The notes beneath the pieces are model-generated. The model did not search any database. It saw nothing but the letters and a program-made list of their open reading frames with translations, and had not been told where the DNA came from. The translations under genes were made by a program, and so were the position numbers. Positions 11,471-23,147 of a stretch of DNA of 64,000 nucleotides are shown one piece after another (position 1 is the stretch's first letter; every line of letters starts with the position of its first letter). Source of the DNA: Magicicada septendecula (lineage: Eukaryota > Arthropoda > Insecta > Hemiptera > Cicadidae); NCBI GenBank assembly GCA_034769895.1, contig CM068367.1:346665611-346729610 (forward strand), written 5' to 3'.

Positions 11471-14039
11471 CTCGTTCTGTATTCCAGCAACAATTTATAA
11501 GGAAAGTGTGTCTGTGGACTTTATGTAAATTCCTCTGTTTTTTGTAACTTTTTTCAAGTTCAAGTTTCAGACGCTAGTCTATTGGGAATTCATACTGTTC
11601 ACCATCGTTACTTGTAATTTCATTAAAATGGTATTTTATAATTGGCTGTATTTTTCTTATGGTTGTAACCCGGCAACAATGTAGGCGGTTATACACGGGA
11701 CTAGTCACGAAGCCCTGATCACAAGATACAAACAAGAATTTTAAAATGTAACTTTAGTTTTATAGAGAAAATATTATCAACAAGAAGACACAGGCCGTGC
11801 ATTAGCTGTTGCAGACAACTCGTTTCTACAATGTGCCTAGCTACGAACGTTGCGACTTTGGCTCTGTCATATAGTACACAAGAGTCTCATACGATACGGA
11901 GATGTAGACGTTACAGCCCTGGCAAAGTAACAAAGTGTTGCAATATTTGCATGTGGAATTCTTGAGCATAATGCACTTACTTGTAATTGGTTTGACAGGT
12001 AACCATGCGTTTCTACACATGCGCATTCATGCATGCATACGATAAAACTGCACAACACTGCCATGGCCGCGAATACACATATACTCGTCCCATCTCTGAT
12101 CATTTGCCTCCGCTCTCACTCGCTAATTCTCCCATTCCCTTTCTATCCCACCTTGGTTTTTCAAAGGGAGAAAACGTTGTAATTTACATATATATTCCAC
12201 TTGAAAATTTCATTCTGCAGTTCTTTCTTTTAAGCCAACTCTGTATATACTTGTTTTTATTTTTAAAACTGAAAAGATTTTATAATATTTTATATTTAGA
12301 CTGATTCAAAGAGCCCTTAAAGTCTTGATTAAAAATTATAATTTTGATTTATACAGCTTAAAAGAAATGATGTGTTTGTGTGCCACATAACATTATTGCA
12401 AACTGATATTTTACACGGTTCAAAGGTTTTGACTAACATCAAAGCTCTATAATTAGGAAACTAGTGAAAGGTCTTCACAACTCTCTACATCGGTCACAAC
12501 GCAAGATTATTATTTTCTATTACAAGGTCACACAATGAGGTCGTGGCATTATTAGCGATAATGGCGACTAATAAGCTATTCAAAATTTATTCTACCGATT
12601 CCATTAAAGGATTATTTGAAATATTATCTTCCAGGACGAAATCTGTAAATTGTAAATGCAAATATCGGTAGCGGTAAATGTATCGGAGCCACAGCTACAA
12701 CCTACACCAAGAGCCGCTACTTTGTAGCTACGTAACTACATGTGAGTCACACTTGTGCCTGCTCTGTAATTACGTTCCTGCATAACGTGTAATCTAGACA
12801 GATTATACGCAGATCAAGAAATCGAATAGGCAACAGTAACATTTATTTCCTATGGCGTTTTAGTTTGTCTGTAATCGACGAGAGTCATCAATCACGGTCT
12901 CGCTCTAACATTTTCAATTACATCTTTCCATTAAATGAATCATTTAACACAGATGGAGATACACTGTGTGTACTACAGTTACCTTTCCATATATATTGTC
13001 CTGTACACGCTATTATTCACTATAGACCAACCGGTTTTCGATGACGCAAACTACATTACTCGCAAACTCAAGAGATATGAGTGTCGGCGCTGTGGATATG
13101 TCTTGAGAACACGGAATTTTTCGTAAGGGGGAAACTTAGACACGGGGGATAGATCTACCAAAAACCCCAAATAATTCTTAATCCTTGAATTCATATTTAA
13201 CCAACTTCTAAACTGTGAATGGGATATAAGACAGTAGAGATGCTAAGAAAGAAAAGCTACCCTGCAGTTGGACAGAGTATGATTAATTCGAGATAATACA
13301 AAGAAAAATATTCACTGCATATTCATATAAGTTATTTCCATGTATAATTCTAATATCTGAGAATTTCATGAGAAAAAGGATAATTCAGAAATAATTACTT
13401 CTAAATTACCAAAATTTAGAAAGAAAAAATTTACAGGCATTGCACAAATGCAATGCACAGAGAAGGGCATGAAATACTTCACTAAATCTAAAAAATATAT
13501 ATATTTATGTTCATTCACCAATCAATGAATTCATTCTTCATTTACCAATGTACAGATTATAAGTTAAATGTAGTCGCATTCATAAGCGAAGTTTTATACG
13601 TGTATTACGTTATTGACAACAAAGAAGTAGTTTCTATGGAGACTCATCGGTTCCCATTTTCGATAACGCACCAGCGAACGGCCGCAAATGTGCGACACGT
13701 CCTTAAAATGTTAAAATTGCAAACGTTAGAAGAAATAGACGCTCTCAGAAAAAGCTGTGGAATGTCAAAACTTCCAACGCATACTAAACGCTGTTATCGC
13801 GGAACATCATAGTTTAAAAATGATATCATAGATACAAAAGAGGAGAAAAGATTAACGTGGTATGCTATCTTAGGAGAACGTATGCCACAGAAGATATTTA
13901 ATTGGACACCGAAAACAAGAAGAAGACAGAGTACGCAAGGCAAAAGTATAGACAAGCGATAGATGAAACAATGACCAGTAGACAACTAACAGATACACAA
14001 AATAGAAAGACTGGCACATTAGACACGGAAAACAGGGAA
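11471..14039. other. Non-coding DNA
   Basis: No gene recognised. A small patch around 11,990-12,070 is richer in CpG and ATGC words. The 99- and 101-codon plus-strand frames (12,005-12,304 and 13,507-13,812) show no known domain and are probably random. Confidence 0.5.
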
Positions 14040-14079
14040 TGCTGTAAACCACCCCCCTATACCTATACAGGTATATAGG

Positions 14080-14107
14080 TATGTATGTAGGTATACCTAC
14101 ATACATA
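14080..14107. repeat. Perfect 28-bp palindrome
   Basis: Two 14-base arms (TATGTATGTAGGTA and its exact reverse complement) meet without a loop. A further imperfect ACCTATACAGGTATATAGGT lies just before it, so the whole 14,057-14,110 stretch can fold. Confidence 0.8.
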
Positions 14108-14346
14108 TAACAATACATATATTTGCATATTTACCGAGGGCAGAATTTTGTAAATAATTAGTGTAAGGAGAGTATGACGAATAGTTTAAAAAATGTTTGT
14201 GCGTGAAAGTACAGGCGTGGACACCATCATCTGCAATACACCACGATTGATGGAGGAACACAGGATCACCATCAACAGGCTATAGAATACCGAGGAAGAT
14301 TCAGCATCATCATCATCATCGTCATTGTCATCATTCAGGAGACGGA

Positions 14347-14379
14347 CACACAAACACACACACACACACACACACACAC
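14347..14379. repeat. (CA)n microsatellite
   Basis: CA run, preceded by a CATCAT run at about 14,304-14,330. Confidence 0.9.
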
Positions 14380-14469
14380 GCAACGGTAACTTCAACAATA
14401 TGCAGGTGACAAATGAACAATTATATTTTCGTGTTAAACAAAGAACAGAATATGAGATAATAAAGTAAT

Positions 14470-16029
14470 ATAAAGACATAAATGTAAATAGTGTAAATAT
14501 TCAAAGTAAAAGGCTTAGGCCTAATTGTAAATTGGTGTTTAAGTAATTTTATCTGTTTAATTTAAAAATTATGATATCATTACAAAAAATAATTATTCTT
14601 CAAGTAAGTATTATTTTTAATAAAATATTAATAGCAACCGTTCAATTTTAATTTGGTAAAGTTAATATTATTTTTATAAATGAATTGCTATGATTTCAGA
14701 TTTTAATAATGATTCAAAGTCAGACACCCAAACAATATAAAAGAATTTTATAATTTGTTCATCATATATGTTTAGATATTTATGATCATATATGTTATTA
14801 ATGTGTGCTGAATAGCAAAGATATGTTATGTTTTCAGAGTGTAACCTTATAAAAGAGAATATTTTTAATTTACTAGTTCCAAATTTTAATAATCAATTTT
14901 CGTTGCAATATTGAATAAACCGTTGATTGATTCTTTTACTATGTTTTAATTAATTATTTCTCACTTTTCTTTTTAAAAATACGTTTATTGTACAACCACA
15001 TATACTTAACGCTACGATCTAGCCGGTGTTTAACACTGTATAGTTGCGTTGGGTACATGGACAGAAGTGTATTCATTTTATAATACGTGTAACGTTGCAA
15101 TATGGATGATATTTATTCGTGTTCCTGGCGGCAGTATTGAGTATTACTGTACAGCGGGAGAAACCGTATAATGCTGCTAAATCTATAATGTCCCTTTAAC
15201 GCGAAATTTGCAGAAAGAACAACTCATAATTCAGTCGCTGCGACGAAGATGAGAGCCAAAACTCTCGACAGACACAGTTATAATCGCATAAATGTTTACC
15301 CGTATTTGATCTTTGTGACCACATAACTATGATATCCCTCCATAATAATTCAAAGTTGCTACATCACTTTTATTTTAAATCCCTTTTAAGATACAGGTGC
15401 ACTTTTTTATCAATCTTAATCATACTCAAGTGATCTTACATCTATCTTCAGACTGTATAAATAAGTCTATAACTGCATAACTACGTGTCTAAATGCGTTA
15501 TTTAAAATATTTTTAAATATTAACTTAAATTCTCTTTACATTTCCATTGTAAATAGTAAAAAAATCAAAATCAGATGGATGTAACTGCCATTCAAATATT
15601 TACTTCTTACAATTCGTTATAGCCTACCTCTGTCAGGTACGATGTATTTATAATAATAATGGCTCCCATGTATACCACCGAAGTAGCTTAGGAGTAGGCA
15701 GAGTAGGCTGCCTAATGTGATCCGTCCAGCATACAAGGAAGGCAGTGTGGCCAGCACTACGCTTCAGCCGCCCATTATTATCCCCAAGTAAATCCCCGAT
15801 GTACTTCACTTTAAAAATCAGTATTCACTTGACGAAAACACAACGTAAATAAATGCTTACAATTTTGCAGACAATATCCAAACCTACTCTAATGTTAGCA
15901 ACGATTATCGAACGACATCTTAAGTGTCCCATTTCCAAAAAATCGATGAATTACTAAGTAATTTGATTAGTAAACAACTGAAGATTACTTCATATAAGTC
16001 CGAAACCGTATCCACTTTATTCTTGTCAC
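14470..16029. other. Non-coding, AT-rich DNA
   Basis: Nothing recognised apart from TAGGCCTA at 14,516 and a short GC-richer block at 15,660-15,800. That block shares a sequence of the form GGCAGTGTGGCCAGCACTACGCTTCAGC with about 19,836-19,864 and may be a fragment of a dispersed repeat. Confidence 0.45.
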
Positions 16030-16518
16030 AGTTATATTTTCAAACTATCAAACCCGTGACAAACCTTTGCTGAAAGTGTTCGTTATCTTACGTTACCAAT
16101 TGGCACGAAAATCTTTTAATTCACTACCGACTCGGAACACAAAGTTTTTTATGGGTAAAAACGTAAAAGTTTTACCTTATAGCCTGAACCGGTTTTCGCT
16201 TTTAAAAAGCTTCTTCAGAGGCTACCGTTGGGAGCACTATCCGTCTTGTTGACGACGGTATCGACTTTTGAAAGATCGATATTGTGTGTGTGGGGTGTGA
16301 TATGTTCGAATAATGCGTGTGATTTGAATTGTGTCTGTTCGTTTAGGATGTCGTTTTTATGTGTTTTCGTGTGTTTGTATACTTCCAATTGTTCTAGAGT
16401 GTCTAGTTTTCGGCCTTATGTGTGTACGTGTAGAATGTCCATGTTATTGCCGATGTTTCTGTATGTTACGTTTTTACCCATAAAAAACTTTGTATTCCGA
16501 GTCGGTAGTGAATTAATT
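16030..16518. mobile_element. Penelope-like element fragments in inverted arrangement
   Basis: On the minus strand from 16,518 down, one frame reads NSLPTRNTKFFMGKNVTYRN, then GRKLDTLEQLEVYKHTKTHK, then NDILNEQTQFKSHALFEH, with one stop between the first two blocks. This matches the C-terminal region after the GIY-YIG nuclease module of Penelope-like retroelements. The sequence for NSLPTRNTKFFMGKNV occurs again on the plus strand at 16,118-16,172, so the locus holds two pieces of the element in opposite orientation. Between them, on the minus strand, lies a complete hammerhead fold. The copy is truncated and dead as a protein source. Confidence 0.55.
16180..16224 (-). ncRNA. Hammerhead ribozyme motif (minimal type I)
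   Basis: All parts are present on the minus strand in order. Stem I strand TAGCCT is followed by the core CTGAAGA. Stem II GCTTTT/AAAAGC pairs perfectly. Then come GAAA, a palindromic stem III AACCGGTT without a real loop, C at the cleavage position, and AGGCTA closing stem I over 6 bp. A stem III this short is typical of the retroelement hammerheads that work as dimers. It lies just downstream of the Penelope-like coding fragment, as expected for a ribozyme in the terminal repeat. Self-cleavage is inferred from the fold only. Confidence 0.7.
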
Positions 16519-16996
16519 ATATTTAGTTAAGTAACGGACACGTCATGGACAACGAAATCCAAGAAAATCTTTTGTTATCAACTAATGTGCTACCCAGTAA
16601 ATATAACAAATACCGTTATATTATTTAGATGTTAGTTACGTTGAAGAGTAACTCGGGACTTCTTAGCAACTAGTTTACTCGTTTTCATAATTTTTGGCAT
16701 TAACAAATTTACATAAAAAAAGATTATTTAAATTAAAATAATTTATTTACCAATCATATGCATTCACCTAGCCTTTAATTGCTTCCTTGGCCCAATAATT
16801 ATTCTGTGGGTTCTCAGAAAGACTAACATTCTGTTGCTAGAACAAGTAAAATGAGCAACAGTCGCTAGGGATTTACAATCTAAAAGTATAAATTATGTAA
16901 ATTAGCACCAAAGTAGTTTTTTTTTTGAGGGACTGGATAACTTAGTGAACAAAGTCAAAAAACAGTTTGGATCTCAATAGTCCAAAGATTTACACA

Positions 16997-17000
<4 letters not shown>

Positions 17001-17029
<29 letters not shown>
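17001..17029. repeat. (CT)n microsatellite
   Basis: Uninterrupted CT run. Confidence 0.9.
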
Positions 17030-17032
<3 letters not shown>

Positions 17033-17460
17033 TTGATCATTTACTGCAAACGATTGCTATTAGTCTTAGAAAGATCCTGCCAATAGAAATTTAAAATCCC
17101 AAGTTATTCTCCCTATACACACAAATGTGTGAAACAGTATTCAGAATGATATGACGGACTGTTGCCATGCAGTTCTGTAGCCTATAATCTGCCCATAAAT
17201 TAGAACAACTTTTATTCATATCATCTTTATAGAGTGACTTTAAGGTCAACCTCATACTTCAAACAGATAATGTTTTATTTAATTGGCAATATCAATAAAA
17301 CAACAACACTGATTATATTTTACTTTATATAGACAGATGACGCCTATTTGTCAGGTACATGACCCGCATAGTACACGAGTGCCGAATTATTTACGGACTT
17401 ATCGTAAAATTCATTCAGTGACTATTAGCATTTACTCAACGATAAGGACGCATTAATTTT

Positions 17461-17662
17461 TAACATGATAATATTTTTAGGCTGGGGGTCATTCCACAAA
17501 AATGTAACGTCATCGAAAAATGTAACGCTTCTACACTTTCGATTCCCCACAGTCTAGACATCTTCGGTCTCTGTCGTTTTAACATGATAATGTTTGTTAT
17601 ATAGTAAATATTTGTTATATGCACATTATACGTTTCAAAAGCCTAAAAACATTATCATGCTT
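17461..17662. repeat. Small inverted-repeat element, MITE-like
   Basis: ACATGATAATATTTTTAGGC at the left and the reverse complement of GCATGATAATGTTTTTAGGC at the right bound about 200 bp. A third copy of TAACATGATAATGTTT lies inside at about 17,580. The interior has a direct repeat of AAAAATGTAACG at about 17,498 and 17,516. No target duplication is clear and no superfamily can be assigned. Confidence 0.4.
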
Positions 17663-19390
17663 CGATGTTTCGGTTTCGTCGAAATTTCTTTAATTTTCTT
17701 GTAACAGTATTCGTTTGTAACATCGTTTGGAAACAAAGTGATATTTCCCGTTGCAAACCTGTTGTTTACTTTAGAGATATGACAGCGAATTCTGTAAAAG
17801 ACCACGATATTTTTGGAACCGTTGGCCAGTTATACGTAGGTGAGGTGATACAACTTACTCAGCATACGAAAGAGATTATGTGAAAACACACCACTGGCTA
17901 CACATAAACAATTTTATTTGTGTACGATGCGACTTCTTTATGTATTCTACCGCCGGGTTTGCAACTAGAAAGCAATAAATAAGACACAAATAGTCGCTTT
18001 AAAAGAGCTCGCTTTCAAATAAGGTTTTCGCATACTCGCTAAGAACCGATTTATTTTAACTATCCTTTAAATTACTGCCGCGTGTCCGTAAAAAAGCCTA
18101 TTTGCCGCCAGTGTATCATGTGAAATACAATTATTTAAATGGAAAGGATGCGTCACCCGGCAGGGTTTCATCTAATTAATTTGTTCGTGTTTGGCCTCAC
18201 GCTAACCCACAACAAAGTGTTATTGAAAGTAGCAGTATTATTGGCTGTTTGTAAGATTTTGCTTATCGGCTGCAACAGAAAATTTTGCGCAAATTAGCGA
18301 ACGCTGGACTAAGAAGAATGTTCGGACACTTTACATAGGTGACAGATTTCTTAAATGTTCAAAACAAATGGTCAGCCTCTTGGCTGGGAGAAAATATTAC
18401 TGGGAGGAAAACAGGGAAAAAAATTAAATGGGAGAAGTATTGAGGCTGAAATTTGAAAGCCGTTCTTCCTACGAAATTATTATATCTGTATGAAAACGTA
18501 CGAACGTGAACATCCACGTCATATTCGTATTTAAATAATTTAAATAAATAAGAGAACACCCTTTCAACAAAGACATTTTTTTTTAAGCCGTGTATTCATT
18601 TTCGGCATCCTTCGCCGATTTCAAATATAAATCTTAGTAGAAAAATCTACACCATCCTCTTGTCCCTTCTATTTCTTCTGTACATTGTAACAAAGATAAA
18701 AATAAACATGCTGACTTGGTTAAAAAAATAACGGGTAATTATATACTTACAATGTTCACAATCAGTGTGAACTGTACGAACCGTAATTTTTTGTTGCTAA
18801 CAATAGCTTTACGCACAGATTAGCAAGCTCTGTAAACTTTTTTAACTAGAATATATATTACATTATCAAAACATAAGCCTATATTCTTGTTGCTAAAATG
18901 TTTTAACTTGCGCCTACATAATTAACAAACATACATACGGAAAATGGTGAGTATTATTAATTTTTGTACTCACCCTAACGGTGAGGCTAAATTTAACTAA
19001 GTTTCTGAATTTCTTCTACAAATTCCTACCACTCTTTTCCCGCTCCCAATCTCTGCCTTAGTATTCCCCTAATCCTAGTTTGCCCCCGTTCTCGTTCTTC
19101 TCGATTTTGCTTCCCAAATTTTGTCTCACTGGTTTTGTCTGACTTATGTATACAATGATGCCCCTCAACACGATTGTCTTCTTTCCATAAACTCCAGTGT
19201 TAAGTGATATCTGTAAGTCTTTTCTCACAGCTAAATTTCTAATTCTGACCTTCTTCGTACGGATCTTCTCAGATACTTCATCTCCACAATTTGTATTTTG
19301 CTTCCCTTCCTCTCACTCACATTCGAATTGAAAATATAACTGTAGCTAATCATAACGATTTCGACGGTTTTATTCATCATCGTCATGAAT
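17663..19390. other. Non-coding DNA
   Basis: No gene or known element was recognised. The 72-codon plus-strand frame at 17,665 and those at 18.4 and 19.2 kb show no domain. Confidence 0.5.
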
Positions 19391-19403
19391 ACTCTGCGTT
19401 TAC
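19391..19403. repeat. Target-site duplication, left copy
   Basis: ACTCTGCGTTTAC, identical to 19,640-19,652. The last two bases overlap the first bases of the arm. Confidence 0.7.
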
Positions 19404-19444
19404 AAACAGAATTATCACTGATGCACACCACTATAGGAAAATTA

Positions 19445-19489
19445 TTCCGAGTAGCGCTTTCAAGCTTCTCAGCTCATCGTCAGATCGGG
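19445..19489 (-). ncRNA. Hammerhead-like motif, left arm
   Basis: The minus strand reads CCGAT, CTGACGA, a hairpin with AGCT/AGCT, GAAA, GCGCTA and CTCGG. The core is intact. Stem I has one mismatch next to the cleavage position. Confidence 0.45.
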
Positions 19490-19517
19490 TCTCTTCTGAC
19501 GGAAATCGTCTGATCAT

Positions 19518-19563
19518 TTCCGATCTGACGATGAGCTGAGAAGCTTGAAAGTGCTAATCGGAA
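19518..19563 (+). ncRNA. Hammerhead ribozyme motif, right arm
   Basis: TTCCGAT and ATCGGAA pair perfectly over 7 bp as stem I. The core CTGACGA and GAAA flank a hairpin with GAGCT/AGCTT and a GAGA loop. GTGCTA supplies a very short stem III and A at the cleavage position. This is the better preserved of the two copies in this element. Confidence 0.6.
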
Positions 19564-19639
19564 TAATTTTTCTATAGTGGTGTGCACCAGTGATAATTCT
19601 GTTTGTGATTATAACCACTAACACAACTTTCTTAATTAA

Positions 19640-19652
19640 ACTCTGCGTTTAC
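19640..19652. repeat. Target-site duplication, right copy
   Basis: ACTCTGCGTTTAC, identical to 19,391-19,403. Confidence 0.7.
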
Positions 19653-22600
19653 TTAAAAACGTTTTGCGTGTATGTGCGCGAACGCGTGTGGACGGATATA
19701 CATCTATATATTGACGCGTTATACCTTTATAATATCACAGTAAATAAAAGTAGTAATACTCTTTGTATGATCGAACAGTTTAGGAGAAGCAATTTAGTAT
19801 ATTGGCGGCGAGAGTCTTTCGAGATAGGTACAAGAAAGGCAGTGTGCCATCACTTCGCTTCAGTTACTGTTAAATAAAAACAGTTTAAAATACTAACTGG
19901 TTCATAAGCAAATTATGCTTGTATGCAATCGCCTCGACGCCATAATGAAACCCGGGTCACTTGTATGTCGTCGAGTTACACATTTCTGTCTCAATACATA
20001 AACATTTTGTATATAAACACTTCACATTATAAATACCTATTGTGTTTCAGTAAATTAGCGACATAATTTATTTAATTACAAAATTAAGAAATACCTACGA
20101 CTCATCAACGTTCAACTTAAATTAACACTTAATGCTATAAGAACAACTGATTAAAAATTTAAAAGGTTAACCGATAACTAAACCGCACCGAGTCACCACT
20201 CAGAAATAGTAGCGTTCCACACAAGAAAAATCACGAAATATCTCGCACACATAAACACACGCAAATACAATAACGATTTAAAGGATTTGCGTGTGTACAA
20301 AATCTAAATATTTGAACAATACCATTTTGTTTAAAATAAATCTATAATTAAATAAAACAAAAAATTCTGCGCATACACTAACTAAAATAATTAATGAAGT
20401 TTGCCGGTTGGAGGGTTTCCGTCTATGGTTACTAAAACCAGCTTCCCTCATGGTTTTCTGATCCCCAGTTGGAGGTGATGACCAGCCACACCACTTACAT
20501 GCACGTTCCTTGACGCAAGTTTGATTCTGCAAACCAAATTTATGATCAAGGTACACTGAAGGAATTGAGGCCTATGCATGGGAACGCAAAACCGGTTAAG
20601 TGGTACTTTACTGAAAAAAATTTTACAGAAAAGGAAGTCAAGCCATTAGTGGCATCTTATGACACCTGCCGTCCAACAACATCTCCTAACTTGCACTTAA
20701 CTGCAACTAATTACACATCGCTTTGTAGACGTGTGACGGAATTGTCAATTAGAATAATTAATTTTTCAAGTTATCGACTTGGCGCGAACGAAATTTTTAT
20801 TTTCTCGCGTTTATTACAAAGTAGCTCGCTCGCCAGCTAATTAAAGACTGTCCGCGCCGTTGAAATTCAGAAATAATTAAGTAAAATTACCTGTAAGAGC
20901 CGAACAACTTTCCAGATCGTATCGTACGTTTAGCATTAAGCGTACTCTTAATACAGCATTTAACCGGTTAATAAAGTGAACACCTGCATATAGGCCTACA
21001 GTTTTCTGCATTTAATTTCTTCAGTGAAATCTTCATGAAGCACCGTGAAATATTTGTACCATACGGTAAAAGCTTCGTCGTCAGCAGTTACCTCCTGTAA
21101 CTATGATGTCTTCATGTTGCCGATTATTAATTAATTTTTATTTAATGCACCTGCAGTATTGCATTTATGGACAAAATTTGAATAATTATCTAGAAAGCGA
21201 ACATCATTCTATTTAGGACTGACGGTGCAGTACTATTCATAAAATGTAACCCACTTTTCAACTGGAAGTGATGTGGTCATTATTGGTGGTGTATTTTGTT
21301 AATTACAATTCAATATATGCCTACATTTAATGCGATATTGGTATCGTGTGTACGTTATTGATATGAAAATCAATTTATAGTTATAGTGTCTGAATTTTGT
21401 AATCAAAATTTGGAACATAAATACTTTAGCATACAAGAATATTTCAAGTGGTTTGGAAATAAGACAAGGATAGCTCAAAACACAAACAGGCTTACGTACA
21501 GGCTTAATTAACACGCACAGGCGCAAACACGAACATTAGATAATTTCTAGGGATTTCAAATGTTCACATTACTCAAGCATTTAAGAGGACTGCTACAAAT
21601 TATGTCTATCGTATAACAGAGCCTAAAAAAATTGTAGAAATTAAAAGAATTTCTTTGCAAAACGTCACTGAATGGCAGTTTCTTGAGAACCCGTTAAATG
21701 CAGAATTGCCTTTAGCACCGTGTAGCATATAGAATTTCAAGACAGTAAAGCGTTTGTCCAGGACAATAATATAGTTTTGAAAGTATTCCGCTATCTCCAT
21801 AGAAAGAATTATTTATATCTCCATCGGTTCTGCAAATATTAGTTGTTTCTATATGCAGAACTTCGTAGCTTGTGGTTATTCAGATTTTAAACCGTTCTAA
21901 GTATACAAATATTCACGATTTCCATGACAATGTTAACTGATTTTTTTAATTCAGTATTTTATTTTATAATATTAATTAATTTTTTATAATTTTATTTTAA
22001 AATAGTATTTTAAATTATTATTTTAAAAATCCTTTTTTTAAACCATAAAAAAAGACAAATCGTTTAGAATTTAAGCGATGAATTTCAATTCACATTTAAA
22101 TGCAATTTAAATCTTTCTCACAGTTACATATGGAGTAAATGATGATTTAGAAACAAAACTATCATTAATTTTCCAAAAACATTGTGCAAAACATTTTTAA
22201 ATGTGTAACGACGTTCCCGTGAACACATGAAAACTAATTCTGTCGATTTCCACAAAAATGACCGAAGGAAAGTCGTGTTATATTTATTACATAGGATAGG
22301 CCTACCAGTTTCTTACTTTGTGTTATCCCCAATGTAAAATGCCCTTTGTGTTAAGTCTTTTTACATCCCACTCTTCTCATCTCAACGTTTGTTCGAAACA
22401 ATTTACGTTTTAGTATTAAAAATATGTACCGGGCTGTTTGGCCGTGGTCCAGGGTTTTCTGGATTTATGTTTAATTTACGTTTTAGCTGAAATATAAAAT
22501 AATATTCTGTTATTAATACACAATTATCAACTTTTGACTCCAGCGCCAATAAGACGCATACCTTGATGGCTTCAATTCATGGACCCTTTTAGTTTAAATA

Positions 22601-23089
22601 CGGGATTCGTCTATTGCAGCATGACAAACCTTTATTCATCAATACTATGTGAGTCTGCGGCACAAGAGAGTTGGGCCTGAGAGAAGACTCCAATGGTTTG
22701 CGGATAGAAGACTAAAATACGTTTTCAGCAAGTGGGGACTTCAAGTCAGTTCAAATTTGCAGTTCTAATTACTACAGACTTCTGCGTGGTCAGCTAGAAT
22801 AACGTAAACTGTTATTGAGCGATACTACAGATGCGGCTTCCGATATGATCCAAACAGTTTTACTAGACAGTCAGGAGTTTTGGAACTCAGATCGAATGCT
22901 GATCATATTTAGCTTGTCAACAGTGGTAAAAGATGGATTACACACAATCCCTGCCGCAATACGCGCTACTGAACGAAAACTTTTATTGTTCTCTAATATT
23001 TTCCGTGCCGTGTCTTTCAAATGACGCGACTTTTAACTGAGGCTTTATTAAAGTCTGTCGAGATGATTTTTGAGAAAAACGTGTATACG

Positions 23090-23092
<3 letters not shown>
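19653..23092. other. Non-coding DNA
   Basis: No gene recognised. It holds AGGCCTA at 20,568 and TAGGCCTA at 20,991 and 22,297. A very AT-rich block lies at 21,950-22,060. The 60-95-codon frames look random. Confidence 0.5.

Positions 23093-23146
<54 letters not shown>
23093..23146. repeat. (GA)n microsatellite
   Basis: 27 uninterrupted GA units. Confidence 0.95.

Positions 23147-23147
<1 letters not shown>

Larger units (their letters stand above)
19404..19639. mobile_element. Foldback retroelement with two hammerhead motifs and a 13-bp target duplication
   Basis: The arms at 19,402-19,488 and 19,520-19,606 are inverted copies around a 31-bp loop. Read from the centre outwards, each arm carries CTGACGA, a short hairpin, GAAA and a stem I partner. 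The word ACTCTGCGTTTAC occurs immediately before (19,391-19,403) and again at 19,640-19,652, so the insert is framed by a 13-bp direct repeat. The arms are followed by a 33-bp tail on the right only. A variable-length duplication of this size and a one-sided tail fit a retrotransposed, Penelope-type pseudo-LTR pair better than a DNA transposon. No coding potential is seen. Confidence 0.65.

Noticed and set aside
13507-13812. 101-codon plus-strand frame
   Set aside because: Only an unremarkable basic C-terminal part; no family resemblance could be established.
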